Source: an uncultured Lachnospiraceae bacterium (GTDB lineage: Bacteria > Bacillota > Clostridia > Lachnospirales > Lachnospiraceae). Taken from it: a DNA stretch of 15,977 nucleotides. Positions 14,113 to 15,977 of this stretch are shown in pieces. The notes under the pieces are model-generated. The model saw only the letters and a program-made list of their open reading frames with translations, was not told where the DNA came from and made no database searches. Position 1 is the stretch's first letter, and every line of letters starts with the position of its first letter. Position numbers and translations under genes: made by a program. The stretch spans positions 1 to 15,977 of the forward strand of contig CABUZU010000040.1 of the NCBI GenBank assembly GCA_902496125.1, written 5' to 3'.

Positions 14113-15977
14113 ATGAGAAAAAATTTAAGAGATTGGGTCAGTCAAAAAGATCCCGCTTTCTTTTTAATGATTTTATCTATGGTTACCACCTTTTTTATTG
14201 AACTTTTAAACAGATGGTCTTTATATGATACAGGAATTTTTACGTTTGGTAGTATGGGATTATTTTTATATAATTCATTCATTATATTACTTACATTAAT
14301 TCCATCACTTTTATTAAAAAGAAGATATTTTTATCTTACAATTATTGAAATGCTATGGTTAATTTTAGGAATTGTGAATCGTATTGTTCGTACCTTTCGT
14401 TCATCTCCCATTTCCTATCCTGATTTTTTAGTCATTGGAGAGGGAATAAAGATTGCGAATAAATATCTTAATGTCTTTACAATTATAGCAATTGTTTTGC
14501 TCATCATAGCAATTATCGCTTTTGTTGTATGGGTTTATAAAGCCATCGTTCCATTAAAGAAGAGACAGATTACAATAAAAAATGTCGGTCGAATTGTAGT
14601 ATTGGTATTATTAGTAGTCGTAACGACCCTATCAGGACTTAAAACCGGTCATTTAAGTATTAAATTTACCAATATTACAGAGGCATATGAAGAGTATGGA
14701 TTTGCTTATTGTTTCCTTACTAGTGTAATTAGTAGAGGGATTTCACAACCAGATGAGTATTCTACCAAAAAAGTAGATGAAGTAATGTCTGAGATTGAAA
14801 CGAAAGCTCCAAAGAAAGAGCAAAAAAAGACAACGAAGGCTACGAAGGAAAATCCGAATATTATTTTCCTTCAATTAGAGTCATTCTTTGATGTTTCTTA
14901 TATTAATGATATTAAATTAAAACAGAACCCGACTCCATTTTTTAGTTATTTAAAAGAGAATTATACAACGGGTTTCTTAACCGTTCCTGTTGTAGGAGCT
15001 GGTACAGTTAACACCGAATTTGAAGTACAGACGGGTATGAACCTAGAAGACTTTGGTATTGGGGAATATCCTTATAAAACAGTATTATTAGATAAGACTT
15101 GTGAAAGTATTGCATATCTACTTGGAAATAGAGACTATAAAACTCATGCAATTCATAACAATACGGCAACATTTTATAGTAGAAATAAGGTATTTTCTAA
15201 CTTAGGATATGATGATTTTACAACAATTGAAACGATGCCAAAAACTGCTAAGAATAGTCTTGGATGGGCAAAAGACGAAGTCTTAACTTCACAGATTTTA
15301 GAAGCGTTAAAGAGTACGAAGGAAAGAGATTTTATTTATACCATTACCGTTCAGTCGCATGGAAAGTATTCAGATGCAGAGATTGAAGAAGGCGATAAGG
15401 AGATTATTGACGTCTATGATGGAGATGGTAAGGAAGTAAGTGATTCTTTTAAATACTATTTAACACAAATTCAAGATGTTGATGAGTTTATTGAGAGTTT
15501 AATTATTTCATTAGACCATTATGATGAACCTACGATAGTGGTAATGTATGGAGACCATCTACCAAGTTTAGATTTGACTGCGGATGATTTAAAAAATGGT
15601 AGCTTGTATCAGACCGAATATGTCATTTGGGACAATATTGGGTTAAAGAAACAGGATAAGGACTTACATTCTTATCAGTTAAGTGCAAGTGTGTTACAAA
15701 AAATCAATAATTCCGATGGTACGATTATGAAATACCATCAACAGCGCGCTGAGGAAGGCGGATATTTAGCAGGACTCAAATTATTAGAATACGATATGCT
15801 CTATGGTGACCAAGAAAGTTATCAATATGCAGAAAAGACTTGGGAACCAACGGATTTAAAATATGGAATTGATAAGCCACAGGTCGAATCGGTAAGGCAG
15901 TTAGGTAAGTTATTACATATTCATGGAAGCAATTTTAATGAATATAGCAAAATTTATATCAATGGGGAGGAATTTGA
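14113..15977 (+). CDS. LtaS-like membrane phosphoglycerol transferase / sulfatase-family protein, 3' end outside window
   Basis: The frame stays open to the window edge (621 codons and counting). About five membrane helices (near 16-33, 52-72, 76-97, 125-150, 163-180) precede an extracellular sulfatase-fold domain, as in lipoteichoic acid synthase. Metal and catalytic residues are E256 (FLQLESFFD), T298 (GAGTVNTEFE), H416 (QSHGKY) and D481/H482 (MYGDHLPSLD), close to the positions of the S. aureus LtaS active site. The GAGTVNTEFE form is common in clostridial homologues, so the exact polymer made (lipoteichoic acid or another glycerol-phosphate decoration) is uncertain. A Lys-rich stretch (about 229-248) joins membrane and catalytic parts. 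After residue 570 the chain continues past the usual end into an apparent IPT/TIG-like Ig domain (HIHGSNFNEYSKIYINGEE). AGGAG lies six bases before the ATG. Confidence 0.9.
   Translation, partial: MRKNLRDWVSQKDPAFFLMILSMVTTFFIELLNRWSLYDTGIFTFGSMGLFLYNSFIILLTLIPSLLLKRRYFYLTIIEMLWLILGIVNRIVRTFRSSPISYPDFLVIGEGIKIANKYLNVFTIIAIVLLIIAIIAFVVWVYKAIVPLKKRQITIKNVGRIVVLVLLVVVTTLSGLKTGHLSIKFTNITEAYEEYGFAYCFLTSVISRGISQPDEYSTKKVDEVMSEIETKAPKKEQKKTTKATKENPNIIFLQLESFFDVSYINDIKLKQNPTPFFSYLKENYTTGFLTVPVVGAGTVNTEFEVQTGMNLEDFGIGEYPYKTVLLDKTCESIAYLLGNRDYKTHAIHNNTATFYSRNKVFSNLGYDDFTTIETMPKTAKNSLGWAKDEVLTSQILEALKSTKERDFIYTITVQSHGKYSDAEIEEGDKEIIDVYDGDGKEVSDSFKYYLTQIQDVDEFIESLIISLDHYDEPTIVVMYGDHLPSLDLTADDLKNGSLYQTEYVIWDNIGLKKQDKDLHSYQLSASVLQKINNSDGTIMKYHQQRAEEGGYLAGLKLLEYDMLYGDQESYQYAEKTWEPTDLKYGIDKPQVESVRQLGKLLHIHGSNFNEYSKIYINGEEF

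Noticed and set aside
1..15977. CRISPR array, tRNA or rRNA genes, insertion sequence, prophage or riboswitch
   Set aside because: No regularly spaced repeats, no cloverleaf or rRNA-like segments, no transposase or integrase, and all intergenic gaps are too short or lack the structure expected.

Overview
The window is an AT-rich, densely packed stretch of a low-GC Gram-positive chromosome, best matched to Clostridia and probably the Lachnospiraceae group. Pointers are the Bacillus-like ydiF/rex pairing, the acpS-nnr-alr-mazF run, an E. coli-type pyrB/pyrI pair carrying the zinc-binding regulatory chain, strong AAGGAGG ribosome binding sites, and a small CFI-box-like protein behind yebC. This placement is inferred from gene content; no rRNA or tRNA gene is present to confirm it.

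Layout. Bases 3-209 are the 3' end of a subtilisin-family (S8) protease, closed by a terminator. An ABC-F ATPase (303-2204) follows with its own promoter. A consensus promoter overlapped by a likely Rex operator (2224-2252) then starts a tight operon: rex, acpS, nnr and alr, each joined by an ATGA overlap, followed by an antitoxin-less mazF and a CNNM/CorC-type membrane protein with no usual start codon at its expected position. yebC and a CFI-box-like gene come next and end at a bidirectional terminator (8726-8756). On the minus strand, pyrB and pyrI (8762-10116) form a two-gene operon with a 7-nt overlap. Divergent from pyrB is a HyuA-type hydantoinase/oxoprolinase-family gene (10272-12278), whose promoter overlaps a perfect 25-bp palindrome. 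Behind it lies an N-terminal remnant of another S8 protease (12322 onward), abruptly joined to the 3' end of a minus-strand nitrilase-superfamily amidase gene (12503-13339). Back-to-back promoters then drive that amidase and a plus-strand pair: a site-2-type M50 protease (13486-14103) and an LtaS-like phosphoglycerol transferase (14113 onward, cut by the window end).

How the genes fit together. The Rex operon links NADH sensing (rex) to repair of damaged NAD(P)H (nnr), with carrier-protein activation (acpS) and D-alanine supply (alr) behind them. pyrBI makes and controls the first committed pyrimidine intermediate. The last two genes act at the membrane and envelope. Most of the window is ordinary core genome. 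The unusual parts are the local regulatory and translational details (Rex site, 25-bp palindrome, tetrapeptide ORF before mazF, non-AUG start), the two S8 fragments, and the C-terminal extension of the LtaS-like protein. I see no CRISPR array, insertion sequence, phage gene or RNA gene, and no gene-free stretch reaches 300 bases.
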